Assembly (NCBI RefSeq): GCF_021601385.1
Contig: NZ_BQHO01000010.1
Span: 1-64,000, forward strand
From: Pseudomonas parasichuanensis
GTDB lineage: Bacteria > Pseudomonadota > Gammaproteobacteria > Pseudomonadales > Pseudomonadaceae
Direction of reading: 5' to 3'
DNA length: 64,000 bases
Shown: piece by piece, positions 63,526-64,000 of the stretch
Layout: every line of letters starts with the position of its first letter
How positions within the stretch are numbered: position 1 is the stretch's first letter
Translations under genes and position numbers: made by a program
Notes under the pieces: generated by a model
Told to the model about the DNA's origin: nothing
Database searches by the model: none
The model's input: only the letters and a program-made list of their open reading frames with translations

Positions 63526-64000
63526 GTTCCACCTCATTGGCTTTCAATTGTTTGAGCACGGCCCTGGCCGTGGACTCGCCCGCCATGTAGGTCGGCTGGA
63601 AGCCGCCCATGGTCATCCAGGCTCCGGCCATGTACAGCCCCGGCACCGCGTCCAGGCGCTCGCGCAGCAGCGCCGAGTCCTGGGCGCTCTGCTGGAAGCC
63701 GTAGATGGCGCCGCCCGGGGTGTTGAGGTAGCGCATCATGGTCAGCGGCGTGGCCACCTCGACTTCCTCGATGTGCTGGCGGACCTTCGGGTAGACCTGC
63801 TCGATCAATGCGATCAGTTGCTCGGCGAAGGCGTATTTGGTCTGCGCGTAGCGCTCCGGCGTCACTGTTTTCCAGACATCACCGTATTGCAGGCACACCA
63901 GCACCACCTGGCTCTTGCCCGCTGGCGCGGCGCTCGGGTCTTCCAGGTTGTAGCAGGTGAGCATGCCGCCAAGCGGCGGCTCCAGGCTGCCCATGCGGGC
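63518..64000 (-). CDS. CrtI/phytoene-desaturase-like FAD oxidoreductase, C-terminal part
   Basis: The gene runs off the right edge, so only the last 160 codons or so are visible. They show KSQVVLVCLQYGDVWKTVTP, EVEVATPLTMMRYLNTPGGA and the C-terminal flavin-contact motif GLYMAGAWMTMGGFQPTYMA, a pattern of CrtI/amine-oxidase-type flavoproteins. The start is outside the window. It overlaps the reductase gene by 8 bp and sits upstream of it, so they form an operon. The substrate is unknown. Confidence 0.78.
   Translation of the reverse strand, partial: ARMGSLEPPLGGMLTCYNLEDPSAAPAGKSQVVLVCLQYGDVWKTVTPERYAQTKYAFAEQLIALIEQVYPKVRQHIEEVEVATPLTMMRYLNTPGGAIYGFQQSAQDSALLRERLDAVPGLYMAGAWMTMGGFQPTYMAGESTARAVLKQLKANEVEHA

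Overview
The window is high-GC chromosomal DNA from a Pseudomonas of the P. putida type. The evidence is the gnd-zwf pair, many copies of the Pseudomonas REP palindrome (GTGGGAGCCGGCTTGCCGGCG-like and CTGTAGGAGCGGCC-like), FecI/FecR surface-signalling cassettes, an OprD-family porin and the general gene style. I saw no tRNA, rRNA, CRISPR array, insertion sequence or prophage. Most of it is ordinary metabolic, transport and regulatory DNA with REP clusters between operons.

Layout: 0-5 kb holds a small coiled-coil ORF, then gnd, zwf and a GH15 glucosidase (pentose phosphate and trehalose/glucan metabolism). 5-10.5 kb holds a long inverted-repeat element, small orphan genes, an RhtA-like exporter divergent from an Lrp-type regulator, and lipoproteins. 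10.5-16.5 kb is a minus-strand module for a molybdenum aldehyde oxidoreductase of the isoquinoline oxidoreductase type: [2Fe-2S] subunit, Mo subunit, triheme cytochrome c and XdhC. 16.7-21.6 kb carries a hybrid histidine kinase, a ProP-like osmolyte transporter, a GNAT and a NUDIX enzyme. 21.6-24.0 kb is a visibly more A+T-rich island with two different PD-(D/E)xK nuclease-fold proteins, the best candidate here for an undescribed defence-type locus. 24-32.7 kb has glutaminase, a DUF1835 protein, a diguanylate cyclase, a MarR-GNAT fusion, and a polyamine binding protein plus FAD oxidase beside a LysR regulator. 32.8-40.6 kb has a LysE exporter, a compound repeat element, an ECF sigma/anti-sigma pair with a DUF3455 protein, a class V aminotransferase divergent from a malate/lactate dehydrogenase, a DUF533 protein and small genes.

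40.7-52.5 kb holds two paralogous iron-uptake signalling cassettes (Fur-like site, FecI-type sigma, FecR, STN-type TonB receptor), each receptor predicted at 826 residues and preceded by a sequence resembling the E. coli fecA promoter. Between them lie a LysR/AbrB-transporter pair, a GNAT and a GNAT pseudogene with two frameshifts. 52.5-55.6 kb has two more acetyltransferases, a PAS-GGDEF protein and a small membrane protein. 55.9-61 kb is an uptake and hydrolysis module (OprD porin, MFS aromatic-acid/metabolite symporter, M20 amidohydrolase, divergent LysR) that looks made for an N-acyl amino acid or hippurate-like substrate. 61-62.3 kb holds two orphan genes and a decayed LysR fragment. The right edge has a ferredoxin-type reductase and the C-terminal part of a CrtI-like FAD oxidoreductase that runs off the window.

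Start sites were chosen by eye from Shine-Dalgarno spacing, and family names come from recognised motifs without database searches. Several starts were moved inward from the longest open frame.
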